The notes under the pieces are model-generated. The model was given only the letters and a program-made list of their open reading frames with translations, did no database searches and had not been told where the DNA came from. 64,000 nucleotides of DNA from assembly GCF_900156735.1 (NCBI RefSeq), contig NZ_FTOL01000002.1:620001-684000 (forward strand). Reading direction: 5' to 3'. Origin of the DNA: Chryseobacterium ureilyticum. GTDB taxonomy: Bacteria; Bacteroidota; Bacteroidia; Flavobacteriales; Weeksellaceae. Every line of letters starts with the position of its first letter. The stretch's first letter is position 1. Positions 16,848 through 25,257 of the stretch are shown one piece after another. The position numbers and the translations under genes are program-made.

Positions 16848-17384
16848 ATGAAAACTTTTATTCCACTACTTTCTTTAATTACTTATGCTTCAGGTTTTGG
16901 CGCCGTAATTTTTATAATACAGATTCTATTAAAAAAAGTAATATACCATCCTCCCAGCACAAGAGATGAAGCTAAAGAAAAATCTTTAAAATATCAGTCC
17001 ATGCTAGGACTCTGTTTTACATTAAGCATCGCCAGTAATATGGTGAGCAAAGAACTCATAAAACATGATTTCATAAAAATGCTGAAAGAAAATAAGATTA
17101 CTTTAGTAGAAATCAACGGGTTTTCCTTCTCTCAGGAAGATGCCGCTGATCTTTTCACAAAATTTGAGGGTGATTCCGGACGTTTTCATTGTGAGTCTTA
17201 TTTAGGATATATTACTTTTGAAAATAATGAATCAATTCCTATTAAAGTTATTCAACATTGTTATGAGGAAAATCAATACATTATTGTCTCCAAGAAATAT
17301 TCAACTGATGTTACAATTGGGATCATTACAACTTCAAAATTTGACTATATAAAAAATAAAACACTTTCTACAGATCAACAATAG
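16848..17384 (+). CDS. Hypothetical membrane-anchored protein
   Basis: A 178-residue protein I do not recognise. It has two hydrophobic segments, at about residues 4-27 (FIPLLSLITYASGFGAVIFI) and 48-66, with a basic stretch between, and then a mainly soluble C-terminal domain of about 105 residues rich in beta-type sequence. The ATG lies five bases after the aspS terminator, so no room exists for a separate standard promoter; it may depend on readthrough from aspS or on a promoter within it. Codon use resembles its neighbours. Confidence 0.7.
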   Translation: MKTFIPLLSLITYASGFGAVIFIIQILLKKVIYHPPSTRDEAKEKSLKYQSMLGLCFTLSIASNMVSKELIKHDFIKMLKENKITLVEINGFSFSQEDAADLFTKFEGDSGRFHCESYLGYITFENNESIPIKVIQHCYEENQYIIVSKKYSTDVTIGIITTSKFDYIKNKTLSTDQQ

Positions 17385-17396
17385 TTCTTAGGATGA

Positions 17397-18665
17397 TTAT
17401 TTCATCTTCAAAATCTCCTCTCTTCCCGGTCCTATAGAAAGGTACCCCACCGGAACGCCTAATTCTGCTTCAAGAAAAGAAAGAAAATCTGTTAATTCTT
17501 TCGGAAGTATAGAAACATCACTGATTGCTGAAAAATCTGCATTCCAGCCATCCAGCCATTTCAATACTGGTTTAGCGTTTTCAGGAAGCACTGCTGCTGT
17601 TGTTTCAATAGCTCCACCTTTCAATTCATAATGTGTACAGACTGCTACCGATTTTAAACCGCTTAAAACATCTGCTTTTGTCAGTACCAATTGAGTAACT
17701 CCATTGATCATTACAGCATATCGTAAAGCCGGAAGGTCCAGCCAGCCAATTCTTCTCGGACGACCTGTATTGGAACCAAATTCATTTCCTTTAATTCTCA
17801 ACTCATCACCTAATTCATCAAAAAGCTCTGTAGGAAATTCTCCATTACCGACTCTTGTACAGTAGGCTTTTGCAATTCCAAAGATCTCACCTATCTTTTT
17901 CGGTGAAACACCTAAGCCACTACAAGCTCCTGAAGCAGTGGTAGAAGACGATGTTACATAAGGATAAGTTCCATGATCAATATCCAGCATTGCCGCTTGG
18001 GAACCCTCTGCCAATATTGTTTTCCCTTCCACCAAAGCTTTATTTAAAAAGAGTTCGGTTTCTGTACAATTAAACTGTTTTAAAAACTCTACAGCATCAA
18101 AGAATTCTTCACATAAAGTTTCGAAGTCAGGTAACTTCATTCCTCCATCTGCAAGAAATTGATAATCTCTAACCAAAATATGTTCTACTCTTTCTTTAAA
18201 ATCCAGAGAGTACATATCCCCGATTCTTACGTTTTGTCTTAAAATTTTATTTGAATATGCCTGAGCGATTCCATTCTTTGTAGTTCCTATGGTAGTATAA
18301 GCAGGATTTTCTTCCATGTAAACATCCAAAAGCTTATGAGTAGGTAATACAAAGTGAGCTTTTTTAGAAATAATCAGATTTTTTGCAGGCTGAATAGATT
18401 CGTCAAATACCTGAAGATTTAAAATTTCCTTTTTGAAACTTACAGGATCAAGAACCGTTCCTGTACCAATGATATTCTGAACGCCTTCCATAAATATTCC
18501 GGAAGGAATCATTTTAAGTGTAATTCTTTTATCGTTTCTCTTAATACTGTGTCCAGCATTCGCTCCGCCATTAAAACGCGCTGCAATATCATAATTCTCG
18601 CTGATAAGGTCAATAAATTTTCCCTTTCCCTCATCTCCCCATTGAAGTCCTAATACGATGTCCAT
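17397..18665 (-). CDS. purA: Adenylosuccinate synthase
   Basis: A 422-residue enzyme that joins IMP and aspartate using GTP, the first committed step to AMP. The N-terminal GLQWGDEGKGKFIDLI (residues 6-21) is the phosphate-binding loop, with ARFNGGANAGHSI next. Other family marks are GTGTVLDP, GTTKNGIAQAYSNK, LAEGSQAAMLDIDHGTYPYV, TGRPRRIGWLDLPALRYA and LTKADVLSGL. Length is normal. Promoter box TAGCTTTG lies just upstream of the ATG at 18665. It converges with the membrane protein gene on the other strand. Confidence 0.98.
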   Translation of the reverse strand: MDIVLGLQWGDEGKGKFIDLISENYDIAARFNGGANAGHSIKRNDKRITLKMIPSGIFMEGVQNIIGTGTVLDPVSFKKEILNLQVFDESIQPAKNLIISKKAHFVLPTHKLLDVYMEENPAYTTIGTTKNGIAQAYSNKILRQNVRIGDMYSLDFKERVEHILVRDYQFLADGGMKLPDFETLCEEFFDAVEFLKQFNCTETELFLNKALVEGKTILAEGSQAAMLDIDHGTYPYVTSSSTTASGACSGLGVSPKKIGEIFGIAKAYCTRVGNGEFPTELFDELGDELRIKGNEFGSNTGRPRRIGWLDLPALRYAVMINGVTQLVLTKADVLSGLKSVAVCTHYELKGGAIETTAAVLPENAKPVLKWLDGWNADFSAISDVSILPKELTDFLSFLEAELGVPVGYLSIGPGREEILKMK

Positions 18666-18682
18666 ATAATTATTTTATGATG

Positions 18683-18690
18683 CAAAGCTA
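18683..18690 (-). promoter_or_regulatory. Promoter -7 box of purA
   Basis: TAGCTTTG on the minus strand fits TAnnTTTG, 18 bases upstream of the ATG. No TTTG is seen at -33. Confidence 0.5.
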
Positions 18691-18810
18691 GGTTGGTTTT
18701 AAAAGGAGACCATTGCCATTTGACAAAAACGTGTCTGTATGAATGTATAACGTAGATATTTATTAATCTAGATTCAGTTTTAAATTGGTTATTGAAGATG
18801 ATTTTTTAGG

Positions 18811-18868
18811 TTTTGGCTAAAGCCAATTGGAATATTTTTGTAACTAAAGAACGGGTTAAAGCCCGTTC
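18811..18868. repeat. Double palindrome, REP-like intergenic element
   Basis: Two hairpin units lie side by side: TTGGCT-AA-AGCCAA (18813-18826) and GAACGGG-TTAAAG-CCCGTTC (18849-18868). Both share the core pattern GG(C/G)TxAAGCC. They lie between purA and the Crp/Fnr gene and neither is followed by a terminator-like T-run. The layout resembles repetitive extragenic palindromes; only one copy is in this window, so repetition across the genome is an inference. Confidence 0.5.
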
Positions 18869-18913
18869 CTATTGAATATTTACAATTCCTATGTTTAAGT
18901 TATTTTTTCTACA

Positions 18914-19486
18914 TTACTCATTGATGTTCCTTCTGATACGGCTCAATGATGAAGGCGTTACACCAAGATAAGAGGCAAGCATAGATTGTGGAACTCTGTT
19001 GGCAAGCCCCGGATAATGATTCAAAAAGTGAATATATCGGGATTTCGCATCCTGATTAAGCATGATACTTGCTACTTTAAGCTTATTTTCAGCTACAAAA
19101 CCATGAATTCTGGCAAATAGTATTGGCCAAATGGTTATTTTTTTCTCTAATATTTTGAAATGATCAAGATCAATTACCAATAAGATTGCATCTGTGATCG
19201 CTTCGATATCTTCATGGGCTGGTAATTGTTCAGTAAATCCTTGAAAGTCGCCGATAAAACGTCCTTCATATATAAAGTAACGGGTGAAATCATCACCTTG
19301 TTTATTATAATACAAAGACCGGAAGACTCCTTCTTTTACAAAAGCAATTTTTTGACCTACCTTTCCTGCTTCTATAAAAGTTTCTCCTTTTTTTACAGTA
19401 ATTTCACGAATGCCTTCAGCAATAAGAAGCTCATCCTGTTTATTCAGTAGTCCGAATTTTTTGATGTAATTAAAAAGTTCTTCCAT
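18914..19486 (-). CDS. Crp/Fnr-family transcriptional regulator
   Basis: A 190-residue regulator with an N-terminal cyclic-nucleotide-binding fold (residues about 20-120: ITVKKGETFIEAGKVGQKIA, FVKEGVFRSLYYNKQGDDFT, RFIGDFQGF) and a short C-terminal helix-turn-helix (VPQSMLASYLGVTPSSLSRIRR). This is the form very common in Flavobacteriia. No Fnr-type cysteine cluster is present. The cAMP-contact residues are not clearly kept, so the signal is unknown. It lies alone between purA and the T9SS protein gene. Targets are unknown; a matching dyad occurs in front of sdhC in this window but a link is not shown. Confidence 0.9.
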   Translation of the reverse strand: MEELFNYIKKFGLLNKQDELLIAEGIREITVKKGETFIEAGKVGQKIAFVKEGVFRSLYYNKQGDDFTRYFIYEGRFIGDFQGFTEQLPAHEDIEAITDAILLVIDLDHFKILEKKITIWPILFARIHGFVAENKLKVASIMLNQDAKSRYIHFLNHYPGLANRVPQSMLASYLGVTPSSLSRIRRNINE

Positions 19487-19683
19487 ATTTTTTTATCCAC
19501 AGACTGTGGAAAAGTAAAGGTATAAAAGTAGAACTTAAAAACAATTGTCATTTGGTAAAAAGCTTATAAGAGCGTACATACAGAAGCTTGGAAACACATT
19601 AATCAATTGATTTTCAAAACGTAATACAATATACATATTAAGCATAATTTTGATAAAGTAAAAGCCTTTATTCATCTCATGAT

Positions 19684-19712
19684 AAAAAAGAAGAGAAACA
19701 ATCTCGTCTTTT
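19684..19712 (-). terminator. Weak terminator of the T9SS protein gene
   Basis: On the minus strand an AAGACGAGA/TCTCTTCTT stem with one bulge is followed by TTTTTT, just past the stop at 19716. Confidence 0.45.
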
Positions 19713-19715
19713 CTA

Positions 19716-21236
19716 TTATTCTTTAATAAACTTATGGGTAGTTTCTCCAACTTTAAGGAAGTAGACTCCTTTCACAAGACTACTTACATCAACTTTGTTG
19801 TTATTGATTAAAAGCTTTATTATTATTTTTCCGCTTATATCTATCACTTCTGCATTTGAATCTTTGCTTTTAAGATTTTTCAAATAAAGAATGTCTTTAA
19901 CAGGATTTGGATAAATACCTAGGCTTACTTTTTGAGCCTCCTGATTTTTCACAGACAAAGTATTTGTGTTATTCAATACTCTGGTGATAATACCTTTACT
20001 AGGTGTTTGATGATTTCCAAACATCATGATTTTCTGATCGGGGGTTATAATAGCTGACCTCGAAGTGTCTCTATACCCCAAATCTACATCTACCACTCCA
20101 TTATTCCCAAAGCCTGTATCAACAGATCCGTTTGGTTTGAATTTCTTGATAAACTGATTCATATCAATAGAATTTCCAGTAGGGCTTGCCATATGCACAA
20201 CAAATATATTATTACTATTATCTAATAGTAAAGTTGGAAACAATCTATTATTATCAACATAATAATTATCACTGTTATAATAGGGTTCATTTACTATTCC
20301 ATTGGTACCAAAAGTTGTATCTAAGTCTCCATATTGATTTAATTTCATTAAGGTAATAGCATATTCCCCTGTTACTGAGCTGGAAAACCCATATATATAG
20401 ATATTATTATCACTATTAGCCGTACCAAAGAGATAAGTAACATAACCTGATAAAGGAGCATATTGTAAATTGTTATTATTATAGGTAGTATCTAAAATAC
20501 CATCTGTGGTAAACCTAGACTTAAAAAAAATTCCATCGTACTTTTGCCCTATAAATACTAATTTTGAATCATTTTGTTGCATTAAATACCCAGAATTACT
20601 TTCTTGTAGTATTATTCCATTATTTCCAAATGAAGTATCAATAGTACCATTTTCATGAAGCCTTGCAATCATATAAACAGTTTCCTGATTAACAGATGTT
20701 TGCATACATAATAAAATCTTATTATTATTGGTTAACAGTATATTTGATAATTGAAATGGTCCCACTATTCCATTAGGGTTAAAATAAGAGTCAAAAATAG
20801 AATTATTAACAACTCCGTTATTACCGAATGTCATATCATAAGTTCCATTTTCATTTAATCGTAAAATTCTTGATCCCATTATATCTCCCAAAATGATTTT
20901 CTGATCAGGTTGAAGACACATTTTTTTCAAACGAATATAAGGGTTAGGATATACAGGCTGAATGGTTACTGTATTGAAACTACTATCTATTGTTCCATCA
21001 GCATTTAGTCGTTGAATGAAATTTGTAATATTCTGATTTGCAATAGAAGAACTCCCACTCACAAGTATTTTATTTTGAGCGGTTACAACTCCTGATTCAT
21101 AAGTAAAATTGGTTGTATTATTCGGAGTATATGTAAATACTCCATTCGTTCCAAAAGTAGGGTCTAAAAATTGATTTTGTGCTGAGAAAACGGCTGCACT
21201 GAAGATTCCTAAACAAAGGAATAGTTTCTTAATCAT
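19716..21236 (-). CDS. Delta-60 repeat protein with T9SS C-terminal sorting domain
   Basis: A 506-residue secreted protein. It has a signal peptide (MIKKLFLCLGIFSAAVFSAQ) and at least six delta-60-type repeats whose cores read like DGTIDSSFN, NGTYDMTFGNNG, NGTIDTSFGNNG, YGDLDTTFGTNG and NGSVDTGFGNNG. These repeats are thought to form a beta-propeller-like array. The last 75 residues (LGIYPNPVKDILYLKN ... VSSLVKGVYFLKVGETTHKFIKE) are a type A sorting domain of the type IX secretion system, so the protein should reach the cell surface or medium. The start is at the ATG at 21236; the frame runs to 21257 but crosses a TATATTTG promoter box. Confidence 0.9.
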   Translation of the reverse strand: MIKKLFLCLGIFSAAVFSAQNQFLDPTFGTNGVFTYTPNNTTNFTYESGVVTAQNKILVSGSSSIANQNITNFIQRLNADGTIDSSFNTVTIQPVYPNPYIRLKKMCLQPDQKIILGDIMGSRILRLNENGTYDMTFGNNGVVNNSIFDSYFNPNGIVGPFQLSNILLTNNNKILLCMQTSVNQETVYMIARLHENGTIDTSFGNNGIILQESNSGYLMQQNDSKLVFIGQKYDGIFFKSRFTTDGILDTTYNNNNLQYAPLSGYVTYLFGTANSDNNIYIYGFSSSVTGEYAITLMKLNQYGDLDTTFGTNGIVNEPYYNSDNYYVDNNRLFPTLLLDNSNNIFVVHMASPTGNSIDMNQFIKKFKPNGSVDTGFGNNGVVDVDLGYRDTSRSAIITPDQKIMMFGNHQTPSKGIITRVLNNTNTLSVKNQEAQKVSLGIYPNPVKDILYLKNLKSKDSNAEVIDISGKIIIKLLINNNKVDVSSLVKGVYFLKVGETTHKFIKE

Positions 21237-21254
21237 GGTTATTATGTTTGCCAG

Positions 21255-21262
21255 CAAATATA
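21255..21262 (-). promoter_or_regulatory. Promoter -7 box of the T9SS protein gene
   Basis: TATATTTG on the minus strand fits TAnnTTTG, 19 bases upstream of the ATG at 21236. Confidence 0.5.
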
Positions 21263-21284
21263 ATTCAATTCTATTAAGAATAAT

Positions 21285-21321
21285 AAATAAAAATTCCTGT
21301 ATTACTAATTAATACAGGAAT
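21285..21321 (-). terminator. Terminator of the MscS gene
   Basis: ATTCCTGTATTA and TAATACAGGAAT form a perfect 12-base stem with a 5-base loop, followed on the minus strand by TTTTATTTATT. It lies 24 bases after the mscS stop. Confidence 0.88.
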
Positions 21322-21344
21322 GATTATAGACAAATATCTTATAA

Positions 21345-22190
21345 TTATTTATTGTAAATATGCACATCTCTCTGCGGAAAAGGAATTCCGATTCCCGCCT
21401 GATCCAATGCTTCTTTACAATCAATAATAAGTTCTTCATTCATTTTCCAGAAATTTTCAGTAGAGGTACTTACTCTGATAGATAAGTTGATCGCGCTATC
21501 ACCAAGCGTTGTAACCACAACTTGTGGAGCAGGCTCTGTAAGGGCAAGTTGATTCTTTTGAATTACCTCCATTAATATCTCTTTTGTTTTTCTAAGGTCT
21601 GCGTCATACGCTATACCAATATCTAAAGATGTTCTTCTCGTACCCAATTGTGTAAAGTTGGTAATACTATTATTAGAAACAACTCCATTAGGAATAATGA
21701 TAAGCTGGTTTTGTGGTGTAATTAATTTCGTATGGAAAATATCAATTGCCTGTACTGTTCCGGAAACACCCGAATTGGTAGAAATAAAGTCTCCAATTTT
21801 AAATGGTTTTAATAACAAAATAAGAATTCCTCCTGCAAAATTTGTCAGAGATCCCTGTAATGCTAAACCTACGGCTAAACCCGCGGCACCAATCATAGCG
21901 ACGAATGCTGAAGTTTGTACTCCCAACTGAGTTACCACAACGATAAAGAGAAGAATATTAAGTCCCCAATTGATAATATTTAAAAGGAAATGCTGTAAGG
22001 AAGGTTCCATATTACGCTTTATAAAAGCTTTTTCTACAAGCTTTTTGATCATCCTGATCATCCACGAACCAATCAGGTAAATCAATAATGCAGAAACTAT
22101 TGCTGTAAAGATCTTAGGAGCCCAGGCAATTGCTGAAGAAATTAAGGTGTCCCAATGTTTTTGAATGTTATTCAATTCTAAATCGTCCAT
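21345..22190 (-). CDS. Small-conductance mechanosensitive channel, MscS family
   Basis: A 281-residue inner-membrane channel that opens under membrane tension to release solutes during osmotic downshift. Three hydrophobic segments cover residues about 25-45, 65-90 and 90-120. The third holds the pore helix pattern GAAGLAVGLALQGSLTNFAGGI typical of MscS TM3. The soluble beta-domain follows (LLLKPFKIGDFISTNSGVSGTVQAI, LIIIPNGVVSNNSITNFT). Size matches the minimal MscS (E. coli MscS is 286 residues). It stands alone, with a strong terminator. Confidence 0.95.
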   Translation of the reverse strand: MDDLELNNIQKHWDTLISSAIAWAPKIFTAIVSALLIYLIGSWMIRMIKKLVEKAFIKRNMEPSLQHFLLNIINWGLNILLFIVVVTQLGVQTSAFVAMIGAAGLAVGLALQGSLTNFAGGILILLLKPFKIGDFISTNSGVSGTVQAIDIFHTKLITPQNQLIIIPNGVVSNNSITNFTQLGTRRTSLDIGIAYDADLRKTKEILMEVIQKNQLALTEPAPQVVVTTLGDSAINLSIRVSTSTENFWKMNEELIIDCKEALDQAGIGIPFPQRDVHIYNK

Positions 22191-22492
22191 TTTTATATTA
22201 CTTATTTATATTTCATATGAATATTTATTCTTTATGGTATAAGTTTTAAAAATGTGCAAAACATTGATTTTTCAAAAGAAATTTGTCCTCAACCCTATAG
22301 AGTTAAAGTCATAGCATCATTTATGAAAACAGATTGACAGCAGATCAGATATTTTCTGCTTACTGAATGATCATTTTTAAAAACCGGATCTTACCGATAA
22401 GAAATAATTTCGTGTTCTAGAATAACAAAAAAAATACCGAAGTCTATTTATATAATGACTTTTCTGACTTTAATCGGTTAAATTATGTATGA
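22191..22492. other. 302-base gene-free stretch between mscS and the SDR gene
   Basis: I find no open frame above about 20 codons with a plausible start, no tRNA and no convincing terminator or promoter. It is AT-rich and presumably holds the mscS promoter on its left side. Confidence 0.5.
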
Positions 22493-23227
22493 TTAGGGAA
22501 GTTTTGCAGCTAAACTTTCCGGTAAAAGTCTAAGAATATGATAAATAATTTTCCATTTTAAATTCGGGACAATGGTAAAAGAATTGCCAGCATTAACGAT
22601 AAACTTTGCAACGTAATCAGGCTCCATGATCAAAGATTCATTAAGTTCAAGTCCGGCATTGATCTTTGTTCTTATATAGCCGATCACCAAAGCGTTCACT
22701 GTTATTTTCCTTGAAGCCAGTTCCTGTCTTAATCCGGCAAGATATTGGGTAAATGCAGCTTTTGTACTCCCATAAACAAAGTTACTTTTTCTTCCTCTTA
22801 CACCAGATAATGAAGATAGTCCGATTATTCTTTCCAGACTTTTATTACTTTCATCCATGGCAATAATGCTCAGAATAGAAACTCCCCCCATATAATTAAC
22901 CTCCATCATTTGCTTTGCTCCTTTAAAATCTCTTAAAGCCTGGTGATTATCTACCAAAAAACCAGCAGCATATACTGCGATATGCGGTTTCACAGAAAGT
23001 TCTTCATAAAATTTCTGATGTGAATCAAAATTCGCAGCATCAAAATACAAAACTTGAACTCTTGAACGATCCAGATTATTAGTGTTCATAAAATCCTCCA
23101 AAGACTGTGTGTTTCTTGAAGCGGCTATTACAGAAAAGCCTTTTTCAATATATTGCTTGATACATTGCTTTGCAACATCTGAATTTGCTCCTAGAATGAG
23201 AACGGTTTTGGCTGTATTTTGATTCAT
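22493..23227 (-). CDS. Short-chain dehydrogenase/reductase
   Basis: A 244-residue Rossmann-fold oxidoreductase. The nucleotide-binding loop is VLILGANSDVAKQC near the N-terminus, VYAAG corresponds to the NNAG motif, and the catalytic residues are in SSLSG and YGSTKAAF (Ser, Tyr, Lys). The pattern resembles SDRs of the DprE2 type acting on sugar or lipid-linked substrates, but the substrate cannot be read. The ATG at 23227 is chosen; the frame extends 40 codons upstream but crosses a TATCTTTG promoter box and part of the yajC-side intergenic region. Confidence 0.88.
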   Translation of the reverse strand: MNQNTAKTVLILGANSDVAKQCIKQYIEKGFSVIAASRNTQSLEDFMNTNNLDRSRVQVLYFDAANFDSHQKFYEELSVKPHIAVYAAGFLVDNHQALRDFKGAKQMMEVNYMGGVSILSIIAMDESNKSLERIIGLSSLSGVRGRKSNFVYGSTKAAFTQYLAGLRQELASRKITVNALVIGYIRTKINAGLELNESLIMEPDYVAKFIVNAGNSFTIVPNLKWKIIYHILRLLPESLAAKLP

Positions 23228-23231
23228 ATCA

Positions 23232-23239
23232 CAAAGATA
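23232..23239 (-). promoter_or_regulatory. Promoter -7 box of the SDR gene
   Basis: TATCTTTG on the minus strand ends only four bases before the ATG at 23227. If used, the transcript would start at or next to the start codon and be leaderless. Confidence 0.4.
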
Positions 23240-23317
23240 ATTTTTACTAAACACTAATATCGCTAATGTTTTCATAAATCTCCTTAAACAGAATGGTTCA
23301 TCCTGATCATTTGGTAT

Positions 23318-23354
23318 AAAAAAATTGCGGCGGGTGAACAAGTTCACCCGCCGC
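23318..23354 (-). terminator. Strong terminator of nusB-DUF1573-yajC
   Basis: GCGGCGGGTGAAC (23327-23339) and GTTCACCCGCCGC (23342-23354) form a perfect 13-base GC-rich stem, followed on the minus strand by a run of T. It lies 22 bases after the yajC stop. Confidence 0.95.
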
Positions 23355-23376
23355 AGCTTATTATTTTCAGACTGAT

Positions 23377-23739
23377 TTATTTATTTTCTTCAGTTCCTGT
23401 TTCTTTTTTCTCTACTGATTTATCAGCAGTTTTAGCTTTATCTCCGAAACGGCTTTCTGTCATTTCTCTTGATACAGCAGCTTTCTCAAATTTCAGTTTT
23501 CCTGACAATGTTTCGATTACGAATCCATCATCCTGAACTTGAGCAATTCTTCCGTGAAGACCAGAAGTAAGTACTACTCTCGTTCCAACTTTAAGGTTTT
23601 CCTGAAAGTTTTTTTCCTGCTTTTGCTTCTTCATCTGAGGTCTGATCATCAGGAAATAAAACCCGACAAACATTACTCCCATCATGATCAGCATCATAGG
23701 TGAAGATCCACCCTGTGCCTGTAAAAATACTGTCAACAT
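23377..23739 (-). CDS. yajC: Preprotein translocase subunit YajC
   Basis: A 120-residue single-span membrane protein accessory to the SecDF part of the Sec translocon. One hydrophobic helix lies at about residues 15-33 (MMLIMMGVMFVGFYFLMIRP), followed by the typical RPQMKKQKQ and a small beta domain (LKVGTRVVLTSGLHGRIAQV). The C-terminal 30 residues are charged and low-complexity. Last gene of nusB-DUF1573-yajC, 10 bases after the DUF1573 gene. Confidence 0.93.
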   Translation of the reverse strand: MLTVFLQAQGGSSPMMLIMMGVMFVGFYFLMIRPQMKKQKQEKNFQENLKVGTRVVLTSGLHGRIAQVQDDGFVIETLSGKLKFEKAAVSREMTESRFGDKAKTADKSVEKKETGTEENK

Positions 23740-23749
23740 ATTTTAAAAA

Positions 23750-24259
23750 TTACGGTTGAATGTTCGCAGTGAACGTTAATTTTATTGGAGACTTCTCTAC
23801 GTTTGCAAAAACATCAGCATATTTCTGAACGTTTCCGTCAAAGCTTGAAGAATCAAAATGTAAAGTAATTTTTCCTTTTTTTCCTGGTAAGATTGGTTCT
23901 TTTGTAAAGTCTGGAGCTGTACATCCGCATCCTGGTTTTACTTCAGAGATCACTAAAGGATTTTTTCCTGTATTTGTAATTTCATATACATGCTCTACTT
24001 TGTCTCCTTTTTTGATTTTTCCGAAATCAAAGTTGTTTTCAGATAAAGCGATAGAAGTAGATGGCTCGTTAGATACTGGCGCTGCAGGAGCCTCTCCTGT
24101 TACTGCTGCAGTAGAATCTGCTGTTGTTACCGGAGCTGCTAAAGCTGAAGAATCAGTAGCTACAGTTTCTGGGCTTTGAGTTTCTTTGTTTTCTTTTTTA
24201 CATGAAACTAATCCAAAGCCTATAATTGACAAGGCGATAATTGATAACGTCTTTTTCAT
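23750..24259 (-). CDS. DUF1573 lipoprotein
   Basis: A 169-residue exported protein. A signal peptide ends in a lipobox (GLVSCKK). An Ala/Thr/Ser/Pro-rich linker spans about residues 25-70. A DUF1573 domain follows: FDFGKIKKGDKVEHVYEITN, PLVISEVKPGCGCTAPDF, GKITLHFDSS. DUF1573 is an Ig-like fold related to the ASPM/MSP domain; its role is unknown. It is co-transcribed between nusB (1 base apart) and yajC, an arrangement I know from other Flavobacteriia. Confidence 0.9.
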   Translation of the reverse strand: MKKTLSIIALSIIGFGLVSCKKENKETQSPETVATDSSALAAPVTTADSTAAVTGEAPAAPVSNEPSTSIALSENNFDFGKIKKGDKVEHVYEITNTGKNPLVISEVKPGCGCTAPDFTKEPILPGKKGKITLHFDSSSFDGNVQKYADVFANVEKSPIKLTFTANIQP

Positions 24260-24260
24260 T

Positions 24261-25166
24261 TTATATTCTATTTTGATCTTTACAATATTTATCTAAAATA
24301 CCATTAATGAAGATATTCGAACGGTCTGTTGCAAATACTTTTGCGATCTCGATATATTCATTAATAATGACTCTTGAAGGTGTGAAAGCAAAGTTATCAA
24401 GCTCTGCAAGTGCTGTAGACAAGATTACTTTATCCATTAGGGAAACTCTTTCCAGATCCCAGTTTTCTAATCTTTCCTCAAGCTTTTTCTCATTGTTTTC
24501 CCAGTTGTTCAGGGTATCTTTCAATAATTTGCTGGCGAAAGTTTTGTCATCCTCATCTTTAATCATTTTGATCAAAGTTCTGCTTTCTTCATCTTCTCTT
24601 AGGAATCCGATGGTTTTCTGCACCATTGAATTGGCAATATGGATATCATCGTACCATGAAAGTTCTTTATCTCCAAGATAATCATGAAAATCTTCATTTT
24701 CAGCAATATATCTTAAAAATAATTTTCCGATAAACTTTTGATCTTCTTCAAAAGAATATCCTTCTTCTTTCATGAAATCCTGATAACGTTTTCCAGCAGT
24801 AATTCTTTGGAAAGTCTTCACCAATAAATCATCATGCATATCCCATTTCAACTGCTTGTGCTGACCTGTGAAGAATAATCTTTCTGGATTTTCTTCCAGT
24901 TTAAGCAATACCTGGTTGTTGATGAATTTTTGGTTAGGATTAATATCAGCATCGGTTTTAAGAAACTTATTCTTACCGATTTCAATTTGATGTTCAGCCA
25001 ATTCTTTTAGACTTACTAAAAAGTTAAGCTGATAGATATAGAGATAATAGATTTTCTCTATACCAGCGAACATGTTTTTCTCTAAAACATCAAATTTCAT
25101 AGGGTTCTGATAGTATGAATACACTGACTGTACTACTTTTTCACGGATTTGTCGTCTTCCTAACAT
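24261..25166 (-). CDS. nusB: Transcription antitermination factor NusB, long form
   Basis: A 301-residue protein. The C-terminal 130 residues carry the NusB RNA-binding fold (LLKDTLNNWE, LMDKVILSTALAELDNFAF, VIINEYIEIAKVFATDRSNIFINGILDKY), which acts in rRNA antitermination with NusE/S10. The N-terminal 150 residues begin with LGRRQIREKVVQSVYSYYQ, the usual NusB start, and then contain an insertion that makes Bacteroidetes NusB about twice the length of the E. coli protein. First gene of nusB-DUF1573-yajC. Confidence 0.95.
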   Translation of the reverse strand: MLGRRQIREKVVQSVYSYYQNPMKFDVLEKNMFAGIEKIYYLYIYQLNFLVSLKELAEHQIEIGKNKFLKTDADINPNQKFINNQVLLKLEENPERLFFTGQHKQLKWDMHDDLLVKTFQRITAGKRYQDFMKEEGYSFEEDQKFIGKLFLRYIAENEDFHDYLGDKELSWYDDIHIANSMVQKTIGFLREDEESRTLIKMIKDEDDKTFASKLLKDTLNNWENNEKKLEERLENWDLERVSLMDKVILSTALAELDNFAFTPSRVIINEYIEIAKVFATDRSNIFINGILDKYCKDQNRI

Positions 25167-25188
25167 TCAAAGAGCTTTTTAATGAGTG

Positions 25189-25196
25189 CAAAGATA
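25189..25196 (-). promoter_or_regulatory. Promoter -7 box of the nusB operon
   Basis: TATCTTTG on the minus strand fits TAnnTTTG, 23 bases upstream of the nusB ATG. Confidence 0.55.
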
Positions 25197-25240
25197 CAAA
25201 ATTTAAAATTGATTGAATTCGTAGTGTGACTACATTTTTG

Positions 25241-25248
25241 TAATTTTG
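25241..25248 (+). promoter_or_regulatory. Promoter -7 box of the ABC exporter
   Basis: TAATTTTG fits TAnnTTTG and ends nine bases before the ATG at 25258. It diverges from the nusB promoter about 45 bases away. Confidence 0.5.
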
Positions 25249-25257
25249 TAAAACTAT

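Noticed and set aside
19535..19750. 71-codon minus-strand frame after the T9SS gene
   Set aside because: It overlaps the end of the T9SS protein gene out of frame and reads like AT-rich noise.
24307..24681. 124-codon plus-strand frame
   Set aside because: Antisense shadow of nusB; Ser/Leu-rich without domain features.
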